Shown here: piece by piece, positions 35,559-46,108 of the stretch
Numbering within the stretch: position 1 is the first letter of the stretch
Layout: each line of letters begins with the position of its first letter
Source: an uncultured Bacteroides sp.
GTDB taxonomy: Bacteria; Bacteroidota; Bacteroidia; Bacteroidales; Bacteroidaceae
Direction: 5' to 3'
Assembly (NCBI GenBank): GCA_947038155.1
Contig: CAMQVH010000003.1
Span: 1-64,000, forward strand
Length of the DNA: 64,000 nucleotides
Made by a program: the position numbers and the translations under genes
The notes under the pieces: generated by a model
Seen by the model: the letters and a program-made list of their open reading frames with translations, nothing else
What the model was told of the DNA's origin: nothing
Database searches by the model: none

Positions 35559-38500
35559 ATGAACAACTCAACGAAGATTCTTCTTGTATTGGCTGCCGGA
35601 TGGATGGCGACTACCATTCAGGCGCAGACTCCGCAGGACAGAATCCATTACACAGGAAAAGAATTATCGAATCCCACCTATCACGACGGACAATTGTCTC
35701 CGGTAGTGGGAGTGCATAATATTCAACTGGTGCGTGCCAACCGCGAGCATCCGGAAGCGTCGAACGGCAATGGATGGACTTACAACCATCAGCCTATGTT
35801 GGCTTACTGGAACGGTCAGTTTTATTATCAGTATCTGGCAGATCCGTCAGATGAACATGTACCACCTTCCCAAACGTTCCTCATGACCTCGAAAGACGGT
35901 TATCAATGGACAAATCCGGAAATAGTGTTTCCTCCTTACAAAGTGCCGGACGGATATACCAAAGAATCCCGTCCGGGTATGCAGGCAAAAGACTTGATTG
36001 CTATCATGCACCAGCGTGTAGGCTTTTATGTATCTAAGTCGGGCAGATTGATTACGATGGGAAATTACGGAGTAGCTTTGGATAAGAAAGATGATCCGAA
36101 CGACGGAAACGGTATCGGTCGGGTAGTACGTGAGATAAAGAAGGACGGTTCGTTCGGACCGATTTATTTCATTTATTACAATCATGGATTCAACGAAAAG
36201 AATACCGATTATCCCTATTTTAAAAAGAGCAAAGACCGGGAATTCGTAAAGGCTTGCCAGGAAATACTGGATAATCCGCTTTATATGATGCAATGGGTAG
36301 AAGAAGCTGACCGTGAAGATCCGATCATTCCACTGAAAAAAGGATATAAAGCATTCAATTGCTATACATTGCCCGATGGACGCATTGCGAGTCTTTGGAA
36401 ACACGCTTTGACTTCGATCAGTGAAGATGGGGGACATACCTGGGCAGAACCTGTGCTTCGTGCAAAAGGATTTGTCAACAGTAATGCGAAAATCTGGGGA
36501 CAACGTCTGAGCGATGGAACCTATGCTACGGTTTATAATCCGTCGGAATTCCGCTGGCCGTTGGCTATCTCATTGAGTAAGGACGGATTGGAGTATACTA
36601 CATTAAACTTGGTACATGGTGAAATTACTCCGATGCGCTATGGAGGAAATTACAAATCATATGGTCCTCAATATCCCCGTGGCATTCAGGAAGGAAACGG
36701 AGTGCCTGCAGATGGTGATTTATGGGTTTCATATAGCGTGAATAAAGAAGATATGTGGATTTCCCGCATTCCTGTTCCGGTAGAGATTAATGCTTCTGCA
36801 CACGCGGATGATGATTTTTCAAAGTCGGGATCAATAGCTGAGTTGACCAATTGGAATATTTATTCTCCGGTTTGGGCACCCGTTTCTTTAGAAGGAGAAT
36901 GGTTGAAGCTACAAGATAAAGATCCCTTCGACTATGCGAAGGTAGAACGTAAGATTCCGGCTTCGAAAGAATTGAAAGTCTCATTTGATTTGTCGGCAGG
37001 ACAGAATGATAAAGGTATACTTCAGATTGATTTCCTGGATGAGAACAGCATTGCCTGTTCACGATTGGAACTCACTCCGGACGGTATTTTCCGTATGAAA
37101 GGTGGTTCACGTTTTGCAAATATGATGAACTATGAAGCAGGAAAGACTTATCATGTAGAAGCTGTTCTTTCGACTGCCGATCGTAATATTCAAGTATATG
37201 TGGATGGTAAGAGGGTAGGGCTGCGTATGTTCTATGCTCCGGTAGCAACGATTGAACGGATTGTTTTCCGTACCGGAGAAATGCGTACATTCCCGACTGT
37301 GGATACTCCTGCTGACCAAACCTATGATTTGCCCGATGCAGGCGGACAGGAACCATTGGCAGAATATCGTATAGCCAATGTGAAGACTTCGTCCACCGAT
37401 AAGGACGCTTCTTCCGCTTTTTTGAAATATGCAGACTTTAGTCATTATGCAGAATCTTTCAATGGCATGGAAGATGAAAATATTGTTCAGGCTATTCCCA
37501 ATGCCAAGGCTTCGGAATGGATGGAAGAAAATATCCCTTTGTTTGAATGTCCGCAGCGTAATTTTGAAGAAATGTATTATTATCGTTGGTGGTCATTGCG
37601 TAAGCATATCAAGGAGACTCCCGTCGGATATGGTATGACCGAGTTTCTGGTTCAGCGTTCTTATTCGGATAAGTATAACCTGATTGCCTGTGCTATCGGA
37701 CATCATATTTATGAAAGTCGTTGGCTGCGTGATCCGAAATATCTGGATCAGATTATCCATACATGGTATCGTGGCAATGATGGAGGACCGATGAAGAAGA
37801 TGGATAAGTTCAGTTCATGGAATGCAGATGCTGTACTGGCACGCTATATGGTGGATGGCGATAAAGATTTCATGCTGGATATGACGAAGGATCTGGAAAC
37901 GGAATATCAGCGTTGGGAACGTACCAACCGTTTGAAGAACGGACTGTATTGGCAGGGTGATGTACAGGATGGCATGGAGGAATCCATCAGTGGCGGCCGA
38001 AAAAAGAAATATGCCCGTCCGACGATTAACAGCTATATGTATGGTAATGCAAAAGCTCTTTCGATAATGGGAATCCTTTCCGGTGATGAAGGAATGGCTA
38101 TGAGGTATGGTATGAGAGCGGATACATTAAAGAGTCTCGTAGAAAACGATTTATGGAATATACGCCATCAGTTCTTTGAAACGATGCGTACTGACTCTTC
38201 CGCCAATGTGCGCGAGGCAATCGGGTATATCCCGTGGTATTTCAATTTACCGGATACAACAGAGAAATATGAAGTTGCCTGGAAAGAAATTATGGACGAG
38301 AAAGGATTTTCTGCTCCTTATGGATTGACTACGGCAGAACGCCGTCATCCGGAATTCCGCACGCGTGGAGTTGGTAAATGTGAATGGGACGGGGCTATCT
38401 GGCCGTTTGCTTCTGCACAGACGTTAACTGCAATGGCTAATTTCATGAATAATTATCCTCAGACCGTTTTGTCTGACAGCGTATATTTCCGTCAGATGGA

Positions 38501-38888
38501 ATTGTATGTAGAGTCGCAGTATCATCGTGGACGTCCATATATTGGCGAGTATCTGGACGAAGTAACCGGATATTGGCTGAAAGGCGATCAGGAGCGTAGT
38601 CGTTATTACAATCATTCTACTTTCAATGATTTGATGATTACCGGATTGATCGGACTTCGTCCGCGTCTGGATGATACGATAGAGATTAATCCGCTGATTC
38701 CGGCAGATAAATGGGATTGGTTCTGTCTGGATAATGTTTTATATCATGGTCATAATCTGACGATTCTTTGGGATAAGAATGGCGATCGTTATCATTGTGG
38801 AAAGGGATTGCGTATCTTTGTGAATGGAAAAGAAGCAGGACATGCAGATACGTTGACAAGACTTGTTTGCGAGAATGCATTAAAGTGA
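35559..38888 (+). CDS. Bifunctional GH143-GH142 RG-II enzyme (Dha hydrolase and beta-L-arabinofuranosidase)
   Basis: A 1109-residue secreted protein (signal ending TIQAQ, about residue 23). Residues ~25-415 look like a sialidase-type propeller with an Asp-box-like SEDGGHTWAEP, matching GH143, which releases 2-keto-3-deoxy-D-lyxo-heptulosaric acid (Dha). Residues ~420-590 form a LamG-like sandwich (DDDFSKSG; AEVERKIP region; VDGKRVGLRMFYAPV). Residues ~620-1100 form an (alpha/alpha)6 barrel of GH142 type (FSSWNADAVLARYMVDGDKDFMLD; GVGKCEWDGAIWPFASAQTL). In B. thetaiotaomicron BT1020 the two activities together remove RG-II side chain D (recalled). The fusion is intact and in frame. Confidence 0.88.
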   Translation: MNNSTKILLVLAAGWMATTIQAQTPQDRIHYTGKELSNPTYHDGQLSPVVGVHNIQLVRANREHPEASNGNGWTYNHQPMLAYWNGQFYYQYLADPSDEHVPPSQTFLMTSKDGYQWTNPEIVFPPYKVPDGYTKESRPGMQAKDLIAIMHQRVGFYVSKSGRLITMGNYGVALDKKDDPNDGNGIGRVVREIKKDGSFGPIYFIYYNHGFNEKNTDYPYFKKSKDREFVKACQEILDNPLYMMQWVEEADREDPIIPLKKGYKAFNCYTLPDGRIASLWKHALTSISEDGGHTWAEPVLRAKGFVNSNAKIWGQRLSDGTYATVYNPSEFRWPLAISLSKDGLEYTTLNLVHGEITPMRYGGNYKSYGPQYPRGIQEGNGVPADGDLWVSYSVNKEDMWISRIPVPVEINASAHADDDFSKSGSIAELTNWNIYSPVWAPVSLEGEWLKLQDKDPFDYAKVERKIPASKELKVSFDLSAGQNDKGILQIDFLDENSIACSRLELTPDGIFRMKGGSRFANMMNYEAGKTYHVEAVLSTADRNIQVYVDGKRVGLRMFYAPVATIERIVFRTGEMRTFPTVDTPADQTYDLPDAGGQEPLAEYRIANVKTSSTDKDASSAFLKYADFSHYAESFNGMEDENIVQAIPNAKASEWMEENIPLFECPQRNFEEMYYYRWWSLRKHIKETPVGYGMTEFLVQRSYSDKYNLIACAIGHHIYESRWLRDPKYLDQIIHTWYRGNDGGPMKKMDKFSSWNADAVLARYMVDGDKDFMLDMTKDLETEYQRWERTNRLKNGLYWQGDVQDGMEESISGGRKKKYARPTINSYMYGNAKALSIMGILSGDEGMAMRYGMRADTLKSLVENDLWNIRHQFFETMRTDSSANVREAIGYIPWYFNLPDTTEKYEVAWKEIMDEKGFSAPYGLTTAERRHPEFRTRGVGKCEWDGAIWPFASAQTLTAMANFMNNYPQTVLSDSVYFRQMELYVESQYHRGRPYIGEYLDEVTGYWLKGDQERSRYYNHSTFNDLMITGLIGLRPRLDDTIEINPLIPADKWDWFCLDNVLYHGHNLTILWDKNGDRYHCGKGLRIFVNGKEAGHADTLTRLVCENALK

Positions 38889-38920
38889 TATATTTATAAC
38901 AGATAAGAGACAGAGCAATA

Positions 38921-41782
38921 ATGACTTTTAAGAAATATCTTCTTCTTTTACTTTGTCTGCCATGCTTCGTACAGGCAAAGAATATAACGATCAGCCGCCT
39001 TACCTGCGAAATGCAGGAAGGGATGGTGGTCGTTGAAAGCTGTCCCCGTTTGGGATGGGCAATGGAATCACCGGAGAATGGCACGAGACAGACTGCTTAT
39101 GAAATAGAGATTAGGGAGGCTTTTACCGGACGTTCCGTCTGGAATAGTGGAAAGGTTACTTCTTCACAGAGTCAGCTGGTTCCGACTGAAGGAGCGGATA
39201 TATGTCTGAATAATCCATTTAATTATAGTTGGCGTGTGCGTGTCTGGGATGAGACGGATACTCCTTCCGAATGGAGTCAGGAAGCAAAATTCCGTTTGGC
39301 ATCCGATGACCTTTCTTCAGGGAAATGGATCGGCGCCATCACTCGTAAGGATTCTCACCTTCCCGAAGGGCGAAAGTTTCATGGTGGCGAATTGAAGAAA
39401 CCGGAGGTGAAAGCTGCTTGGGAAGCGGTAGATACTTTGGCAAAGAAAAGTATTTGCTTGCGAAGAACGTTTCAGACAGGAGAGACAAAAGGGAAGAATG
39501 CGAATCGGAAATCCGGAAAAAAAATCGTGGAAGCTACTGCATATGTTTGTGGCTTGGGATTCTATGAGTTTTCTCTGAATGGCAAAAAAATAGGAGATAG
39601 TGAATTTGCTCCGCTTTGGAGCGATTATGATAAGAGTGTTTATTATAATACATACGATGTAACGGAGCAGTTACGGCATGGTGAGAATGTTGTAGGAATC
39701 TTATTGGGGAATGGATTCTACAATGTACAGGGAGGGCGCTATCGCAAATTGCAGATTAGTTTTGGTCCTCCCACACTTTTATTTGAATTAGTGATCAATT
39801 ATGAGGATGGGACACACGAGACGATCCGTTCGGATCAGGAGTGGAAATATGACCTGAGTCCGATAACCTTTAATTGTATTTATGGAGGGGAAGATTATGA
39901 CGCCCGTCGCGAACAGAAAGGATGGAATCAAGTTGGTTTCAATGATAGCCACTGGCGTCCGGTAGTGGTTCAGGAAGCGCCGAAAGGAGTGCTCCGTCCG
40001 CAGATGGCACCTCCGGTGAAGATTATGGAACGGTATGATATTCAGAAAGTAACCAAGCTGAATTCAGAACAAGTGATGGCTGCTTCCAAATCTACCAAAC
40101 GAACAGTAGACCCTTCTGCAATTGTGTTGGATATGGGACAGAATCTGGCCGGTTTTCCGGAGATAACCGTACGTGGTAAACGAGGACAGAAAGTCACCTT
40201 GATAGTAGCGGAAGCATTGACGGATGAAGGAGCTTGTAATCAGCGTCAGACAGGGCGTCAGCATTATTATGAATATACACTGAAAGGTGAAGGTGACGAA
40301 ATCTGGCATCCTCGTTTTTCATATTATGGTTTTCGGTACATTCAGGTAGAAGGTGCTGTATTGAAAGGGCAGAAAAATCCTCAGAAACTGCCTGTCCTTA
40401 AAAACATTCAATCCTGTTTTATCTATAATTCGGCAAAGAAAGTCTCTACATTCGAATCTTCCAACCGAATATTCAATGCAGCTCATCGATTGATTGAGAA
40501 GGCGGTTCGCAGTAATATGCAATCCGTATTTACCGATTGTCCGCATCGGGAGAAACTCGGATGGCTGGAACAGGTGCACCTTAATGGACCGGGACTGCTC
40601 TATAATTATGATCTGACAGCCTATGCTCCACAGATTATGCAGAATATGGCAGACGCCCAGCATCCGAATGGGGCAATGCCCACAACGGCTCCGGAGTATG
40701 TAGTCTTTGAAGGTCCCGGAATGGATGCTTTTGCCGAATCCCCGGAGTGGGGAGGTTCACTGGTTATTTTCCCGTTTATGTACTATGAAACTTATGGGGA
40801 TGATTCTTTGATTAAGAAGTATTATCAGCATATGCGTCGTTACACTGACTATCTTAAGACTCGGGCAGATAATGGTATTCTTTCTTTCGGATTGGGTGAC
40901 TGGTATGATTATGGAGATTTCCGCGCCGGATTCTCCCGTAATACACCTGTTCCGTTGGTGGCTACAGCACATTATTATATGACTGTTATGTATCTGATAA
41001 AGGCTGCCCGAATGGTAGGCAATGCATTTGACGTTCGTTATTACAGTTCATTGGCACATAATATCGTAGTAGCGTTTAACAAACGGTTCCTGGATAGTAA
41101 TACAGCACAATATGGTACAGGGAGTCAAGCTAGTAATGCACTTCCCATCTTCCTTCAGATGACTCAAAGTACAGGAGATACAGGAAATTACACGCCGGAT
41201 GCAAGTCTGGCTGCCAAAGTGTTGACGAATCTGATTAAAGATGTGGAATCGCACTGCAATCGTTTGACTACCGGAGATGTGGGAAACCGCTATCTGATTC
41301 AGACATTGGCACGTAATGGACAGCATGAGCTTATTTATAAGATGTTCAATCATGAAGAAGCTCCCGGATACGGCTTCCAGCTGAAGTTTGGTGCAACTAC
41401 ATTGACGGAGCAGTGGGACCCGCGTCAGGGTTCTTCATGGAATCATTTCATGATGGGACAGATTGATGAATGGTTCTTTAATTCATTGATTGGTATTCGT
41501 CCGTCTACAACATTATCAGCTTCTGTAAATGAAAAGGATGAGCCAATGCAAGGTTATCAGAAGTTTGTCATTGCTCCGAAGCCGGTAGGAGACTTGAAAT
41601 ACGCTAAATCAACTTACGAGACTCTCTACGGTACGATTTTGGTAGACTGGACTCGTCAGAGCGGTACTTTTACTCTGAATGTATCTGTACCGGTGAATAC
41701 CACTGCTATCGTTTATCTTCCGGGTGAAAAAGAACCGAAAGAAGTACAAAGCGGGACATATAAGTTTGTTGCTGCCGAATAA
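38921..41782 (+). CDS. GH78 alpha-L-rhamnosidase
   Basis: A 953-residue secreted enzyme (signal ending CFVQAK). Domain order fits GH78: N-terminal Fn3-like region (~20-130), Bac_rhamnosid_N ~190-360 (YVCGLGFYEFSLNGKKIGDSEFAPLWSDYDKSVYYNTYDVT), concanavalin-like domain with VLDMGQNLAGF, (alpha/alpha)6 catalytic domain with TDCPHREKLGWLEQVHLNGPG (acidic pair around the general acid), a Glu in TTLTEQWDPRQGSSWNHFMMG, and a C-terminal beta-domain. It would remove terminal rhamnose from RG-II. It lies 32 bp after GH143-GH142. The position corresponds to BT1019. The exact rhamnose linkage is not determined. Confidence 0.9.
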   Translation: MTFKKYLLLLLCLPCFVQAKNITISRLTCEMQEGMVVVESCPRLGWAMESPENGTRQTAYEIEIREAFTGRSVWNSGKVTSSQSQLVPTEGADICLNNPFNYSWRVRVWDETDTPSEWSQEAKFRLASDDLSSGKWIGAITRKDSHLPEGRKFHGGELKKPEVKAAWEAVDTLAKKSICLRRTFQTGETKGKNANRKSGKKIVEATAYVCGLGFYEFSLNGKKIGDSEFAPLWSDYDKSVYYNTYDVTEQLRHGENVVGILLGNGFYNVQGGRYRKLQISFGPPTLLFELVINYEDGTHETIRSDQEWKYDLSPITFNCIYGGEDYDARREQKGWNQVGFNDSHWRPVVVQEAPKGVLRPQMAPPVKIMERYDIQKVTKLNSEQVMAASKSTKRTVDPSAIVLDMGQNLAGFPEITVRGKRGQKVTLIVAEALTDEGACNQRQTGRQHYYEYTLKGEGDEIWHPRFSYYGFRYIQVEGAVLKGQKNPQKLPVLKNIQSCFIYNSAKKVSTFESSNRIFNAAHRLIEKAVRSNMQSVFTDCPHREKLGWLEQVHLNGPGLLYNYDLTAYAPQIMQNMADAQHPNGAMPTTAPEYVVFEGPGMDAFAESPEWGGSLVIFPFMYYETYGDDSLIKKYYQHMRRYTDYLKTRADNGILSFGLGDWYDYGDFRAGFSRNTPVPLVATAHYYMTVMYLIKAARMVGNAFDVRYYSSLAHNIVVAFNKRFLDSNTAQYGTGSQASNALPIFLQMTQSTGDTGNYTPDASLAAKVLTNLIKDVESHCNRLTTGDVGNRYLIQTLARNGQHELIYKMFNHEEAPGYGFQLKFGATTLTEQWDPRQGSSWNHFMMGQIDEWFFNSLIGIRPSTTLSASVNEKDEPMQGYQKFVIAPKPVGDLKYAKSTYETLYGTILVDWTRQSGTFTLNVSVPVNTTAIVYLPGEKEPKEVQSGTYKFVAAE

Positions 41783-41818
41783 GATATAAAAAAGAAGAAC
41801 TATTTAATAATATAGAAT

Positions 41819-43156
41819 ATGAATTTACGAATTACTCTTTTGGTTTTTCTTTGCCTTTGCGCAACGGCGATCCTCCGTGCCGAACGCGTCGATATGTTGA
41901 AAGCGGGTGCAAAAGCAAATGGGAAAGCTCTCAATACAAAGCTGATAAATTCAACGATTGACCGTTTGAATCGTGGAGGTGGAGGTACGCTCTTTTTTCC
42001 TGCCGGAACGTATCTGACGGGAAGTATCCATCTGAAAAGTAACATTACGCTGGAACTGGAAGCCGGAGCTATCCTGCTTTTTTCAGACAACTTTGACGAC
42101 TATCTTCCTTTTGTAGAAGTTCGTCACGAAGGAGTCATGATGAAAAGTTTCCAGCCGTTAATCTATGCGGTTGATGCGGAAAATATCACTATCAAGGGAG
42201 AAGGTACACTGGATGGTCAAGGTAAGAAGTGGTGGATGGAGTTCTTTCGTGTAATGATTGACCTGAAAGATAATGGTATGCGTGATATTAATAAATATCA
42301 GCCGATGTGGGATGCTCAGAATGATACGACTGCCATCTATGCAGAGACGAATAAGGATTATGTCAGCACTTTGCAGCGTCGTTTTTTCCGCCCTCCGTTC
42401 ATTCAGCCTGTTCGTTGCAAGAAGGTGAAGATTGAAGGAGTGAAAATTGTCAATTCTCCTTTTTGGACTGTTAATCCGGAGTTTTGTGATAATGTGACCA
42501 TCAAAGGGATCACAATAAATAATGTCCCTTCTCCCAACACGGATGGAATCAATCCTGAATCCTGCCGGAATGTACATATCAGTGATTGCCATATTTCTGT
42601 AGGCGATGACTGCATTACGATTAAATCCGGAAGAGACGCACAAGCCCGCCGCTTGGGAGTGCCGTGTGAGAATATTACTATTACCAATTGTACGATGCTT
42701 GCCGGTCATGGTGGTGTAGTGATCGGCAGTGAAATGAGTGGCAGTGTGCGTAAGGTCACAATCTCTAACTGTGTATTTGACGGAACCGACCGTGGTATCC
42801 GCATCAAGTCAACCCGTGGAAGGGGAGGAGTCGTAGAGGATATCCGTGTCAGCAATATCGTAATGAGTAACATCAAGCAGGAGGCTGTCGTCTTGAATCT
42901 GAAATACAGTCAAATGCCTGCAGAAGCAAAGAGTGAGCGTACTCCGATATTTCGTAATGTTCATATCAGCGGTATGACTGTGACGGATGTAAAGACTCCG
43001 ATTAAAATAGTAGGACTGGAAGAAGCTCCGATTTCTGACATTGTATTGCGTGACATCCATATTCAGGGAGCCAGACAGAAGTGTATCTTTGAAGATTGTG
43101 AACGTATCACTATGGATAACGTAATCATTAACGGTGAAGAAATAAAACTGAAATAA
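41819..43156 (+). CDS. GH28 polygalacturonase-type glycosidase
   Basis: A 445-residue GH28 beta-helix enzyme with signal MNLRITLLVFLCLCATAILRAE. All four family motifs are present: NTDG (SPNTDGIN), DD (VGDDCITIKSG), GHG (LAGHGGVVIGSEM) and RIK (RGIRIKSTRGRGG). The three catalytic Asp residues are therefore conserved. GH28 hydrolyses alpha-1,4-galacturonosyl linkages; here it would cut the RG-II galacturonan backbone after side-chain removal. It lies 36 bp after GH78 and 37 bp before the methylesterase. The position corresponds to BT1018. Confidence 0.93.
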   Translation: MNLRITLLVFLCLCATAILRAERVDMLKAGAKANGKALNTKLINSTIDRLNRGGGGTLFFPAGTYLTGSIHLKSNITLELEAGAILLFSDNFDDYLPFVEVRHEGVMMKSFQPLIYAVDAENITIKGEGTLDGQGKKWWMEFFRVMIDLKDNGMRDINKYQPMWDAQNDTTAIYAETNKDYVSTLQRRFFRPPFIQPVRCKKVKIEGVKIVNSPFWTVNPEFCDNVTIKGITINNVPSPNTDGINPESCRNVHISDCHISVGDDCITIKSGRDAQARRLGVPCENITITNCTMLAGHGGVVIGSEMSGSVRKVTISNCVFDGTDRGIRIKSTRGRGGVVEDIRVSNIVMSNIKQEAVVLNLKYSQMPAEAKSERTPIFRNVHISGMTVTDVKTPIKIVGLEEAPISDIVLRDIHIQGARQKCIFEDCERITMDNVIINGEEIKLK

Positions 43157-43193
43157 ACCTCTTGGGAGGTTACATATTTATAAATATAAGAAA

Positions 43194-45155
43194 ATGAAAC
43201 GAATCCTTTTCTCATTGCTTCTCGCTGCATCTCTTTCGGCAGAAGCACAGACGCAGACATACGAGACGGAATTTGCCCGTCCCTTGAATGAAGTATTGAC
43301 AGATATTCAAAATCGTTTCGGAATCCGTCTGAAATATGATATCGATACGGTAGGGAAGATTTTGCCTTATGCTGATTTCCGTATCCGCCCTTATTCTGTA
43401 GAAGAATCTTTGACGAATGTGTTGTCACCATTCGATTATAAATTTGTCAGACAGAGCGGTAATCTATATAAGTTGAAGGCTTATGAATATCCTCGTCGTA
43501 CAGATGCTGACGGAGAAAAAATGCTGGCTTATCTCAATACGCTTTATGCGGATAAGCAGGCTTTTGAACTTCGTGCCGATTCACTGAGAAAAGAGGTCCG
43601 TCAACGTTTGGGGATCGATACTTTATTGGCCCAATGTGTAAACTCAACCCCCATTCTATCGAAAATACGGAAGTTTGATGGCTATACTGTGCAGAATTTC
43701 GCACTTGAAACACTTCCGGGACTGTATGTTTGCGGGTCTGTTTATACGCCTCAATCGAAAGGGAAACACGCTCTGATTATTTGTCCGAACGGACATTTTG
43801 GTGGCGGTCGTTATCGGGAAGATCAGCAGCAGCGTATGGGCACATTAGCTCGTATGGGAGCTGTTTGTGTCGATTATGATTTGTTTGGCTGGGGAGAATC
43901 AATTCTCCAGGTGGGAAGTGCGGCGCATCGCAGTAGTGCGGCACATACTATTCAGGCAATGAATGGATTGTTGATTCTCGATTATATGCTCGCTTCCCGT
44001 AAAGATATCGATACCAAGCGTATTGGTGCCAACGGTGGTTCCGGTGGTGGAACGCATACTGTACTGCTGACAACGTTGGATGACCGTTTTACTGCTTCTG
44101 CCCCGGTGGTTAGTCTGGCTTCTCATTTCGATGGCGGTTGTCCTTGTGAAAGCGGTATGCCTATTCAGCTATCGGCAGGAGGTACTTGTAATGCTGAACT
44201 GGCTGCAACATTCGCTCCTCGTCCGCAATTAGTGGTTTCTGATGGCGGGGACTGGACAGCAAGTGTTCCTGCACTTGAATTTCCGTATTTGCAGCGTATC
44301 TATGGATTCTATGATGCGAAAGACAACGTGACGAACGTTCATCTTCCCAAAGAAAAACATGATTTCGGTCCGAATAAAAGAAATGCAGTCTATGATTTCT
44401 TTGCCGAAGCCTTCGATTTAGATAAAAAGATGTTGGATGAGAGTAAAGTAACTATCGAACCGGAGTCTGCCATGTACAGCTTTGGAGAGAAAGGGGAGCT
44501 ACTACCGGAAAATGCAATTCGTTCGTTCGACAAGGTGGCTGCTTATTTTGATAAGAAGGCTTTTGCCAAATTGAAATCGGATGCTTCTCTTGAAAAGAAA
44601 GCAATGGAATGGGTAGCTTCACTCAATCTGGATGATGAAAAGAAATCAGGTTTTGCGGTGACGACTATTTATAATCATCTTCGCCAGGTTCGAGACTGGC
44701 ATAATGATCATCCATATACGACAATACCTGCGGGTATCAATCCTACAACGGGCAAACCGTTAACTCAGCTCGAACGTGAGATAATAGCAGACTCAGCTAT
44801 GCCCAAGGAGGTTCATGAAAGACTGATGAAAGGGTTGCGCAGAGTACTGACGGAAGAACAAGTTGAGCAGATTTTAGATAAATATACAGTTGGCAAAGTT
44901 GCTTTTACCATGAAAGGGTATCAGGAGATTGTTCCTGATATGACGGAGGAAGAAACAGCCTTTATACTTGAACAGCTGAAACTGGCTCGCGAACAAGCTG
45001 TTGATTACAAAAGCATGAAACAGATATCTGCTATCTTTAAAGCTTATAAAACGAAGATCGAACTGTATTTCTATGAACATGGCCGTAACTGGCGCCAAAT
45101 GTATAAAGACTATGCAGAAAAGCGAAAGGCGGAAAAAGCAAAGGAAGGGAAATAG
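43194..45155 (+). CDS. Alpha/beta-hydrolase pectin methylesterase with N-terminal STN-like and C-terminal DUF3826 domains
   Basis: A 653-residue secreted protein (signal to ~AEAQ, residue 19). Residues ~22-95 resemble an STN domain (FARPLNEVLTDIQNRFGIRLKYDI; RPYSVEESLTNVLSPFDYKFV), a module normally found at the N-terminus of TonB-dependent transducers and secretins. Residues ~150-415 form an alpha/beta-hydrolase with nucleophile Ser 283 in GANGGSGGGT and His 389 in PKEKHDFGPNKR. Residues ~450-645 are a DUF3826 module homologous to the protein at 33666. The position corresponds to BT1017, reported as an RG-II backbone methylesterase (recalled). Last gene of the operon. The STN call is mine and should be tested. 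Confidence 0.8.
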   Translation: MKRILFSLLLAASLSAEAQTQTYETEFARPLNEVLTDIQNRFGIRLKYDIDTVGKILPYADFRIRPYSVEESLTNVLSPFDYKFVRQSGNLYKLKAYEYPRRTDADGEKMLAYLNTLYADKQAFELRADSLRKEVRQRLGIDTLLAQCVNSTPILSKIRKFDGYTVQNFALETLPGLYVCGSVYTPQSKGKHALIICPNGHFGGGRYREDQQQRMGTLARMGAVCVDYDLFGWGESILQVGSAAHRSSAAHTIQAMNGLLILDYMLASRKDIDTKRIGANGGSGGGTHTVLLTTLDDRFTASAPVVSLASHFDGGCPCESGMPIQLSAGGTCNAELAATFAPRPQLVVSDGGDWTASVPALEFPYLQRIYGFYDAKDNVTNVHLPKEKHDFGPNKRNAVYDFFAEAFDLDKKMLDESKVTIEPESAMYSFGEKGELLPENAIRSFDKVAAYFDKKAFAKLKSDASLEKKAMEWVASLNLDDEKKSGFAVTTIYNHLRQVRDWHNDHPYTTIPAGINPTTGKPLTQLEREIIADSAMPKEVHERLMKGLRRVLTEEQVEQILDKYTVGKVAFTMKGYQEIVPDMTEEETAFILEQLKLAREQAVDYKSMKQISAIFKAYKTKIELYFYEHGRNWRQMYKDYAEKRKAEKAKEGK

Positions 45156-45190
45156 AGCCTCAAAGATACTTTTTTATTAATGCATACTAT

Positions 45191-45231
45191 AAGCAGCAAT
45201 ATCTCTGACATAGAGAGGATTGCTGCTTTTT
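45191..45231 (+). terminator. Intrinsic terminator after the methylesterase
   Basis: AGCAGCAAT (45192-45200) pairs with ATTGCTGCT (45219-45227), with a second inner pairing CTCT/AGAG and TTTT after. It closes the five-gene operon. Confidence 0.8.
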
Positions 45232-45325
45232 GCTTCATTTGCTTGTAGAATAATAGAGCTGGTCGGACATCTTTTATTGCGGAAAATGTGTTATATTGTG
45301 GACAGCTAATAAAAACGTATATTAT

Positions 45326-46108
45326 ATGGATAAGCAAAAAGTAGCATTAGTCCTTTCTATGGGTGGCGCACGCGGTATTGCGCATATTGGAGTCATTGAA
45401 GAATTGTTACGTCATAATTTCGAGATAACTTCTATTGCCGGAAGCTCGATGGGGGCGATGGTAGGCGCAATGTATGCTTCGGGAAAGCTGGAGGAATGTA
45501 AAGAATGGCTCTATAGCTGGGATAAACGTAAGATGTGGGAACTGGCGGATCTGACATTAAGTCGGGACGGCTTGGTGAAGGGGGATCGTTTTATCAAAGA
45601 GCTGAAGCAGATTATTCCCGTTATGAATATTGAAGATTTGCCTATACCATACGTGGCAATGGCTACTGATATTGTTTGCGATCAGGAAGTGAGGTTCGAT
45701 AGTGGTAATTTGTATGATGCTATCCGTGCTACTATTTCTATACCGATGCTCTTCCGGCCTTTACGGAAAGATGGTATGGTTCTGATTGACGGAGGAATAC
45801 TGAATCCCCTTCCGCTGAATCAGGTGCATCGTACGGAAGGGGATATTCTGATAGCAGTCGATGTCAATGCTCCGATTGATTGCGGTAAGAAAAAGAAAAT
45901 GAGTCCTTATAACTTGTTGACAGAATCTTCAAGAATGATGATGCAGCAAATTACCCGTTATCAGATAGAACGTTGTCAGCCGGATATCTTAATTCAGATG
46001 TCCGGCAATGCTTATGATATGCTGGAGTTCCATCATGCAGCTTCTATTGTGGAGACGGGAATAGAGATTACACGGGATGCGTTGAATACAGAACTTTATT
46101 CCGTATAA
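45326..46108 (+). CDS. Patatin-like phospholipase, RssA-type
   Basis: A 260-residue patatin-family protein. I take the ATG at 45326; the longer frame starts at a non-ATG codon at 45296. Motifs: oxyanion GGARGIAH, nucleophile elbow GSSMG, and DGG (LIDGGILNP) supplying the catalytic Asp. There is no signal peptide. Family members are Ser-Asp lipid acyl hydrolases. No PUL promoter motif precedes it, and it has no evident link to pectin use, so it is likely a resident chromosomal gene. Its 3' end overlaps the convergent SDR gene by 13 bp. Confidence 0.9.
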   Translation: MDKQKVALVLSMGGARGIAHIGVIEELLRHNFEITSIAGSSMGAMVGAMYASGKLEECKEWLYSWDKRKMWELADLTLSRDGLVKGDRFIKELKQIIPVMNIEDLPIPYVAMATDIVCDQEVRFDSGNLYDAIRATISIPMLFRPLRKDGMVLIDGGILNPLPLNQVHRTEGDILIAVDVNAPIDCGKKKKMSPYNLLTESSRMMMQQITRYQIERCQPDILIQMSGNAYDMLEFHHAASIVETGIEITRDALNTELYSV

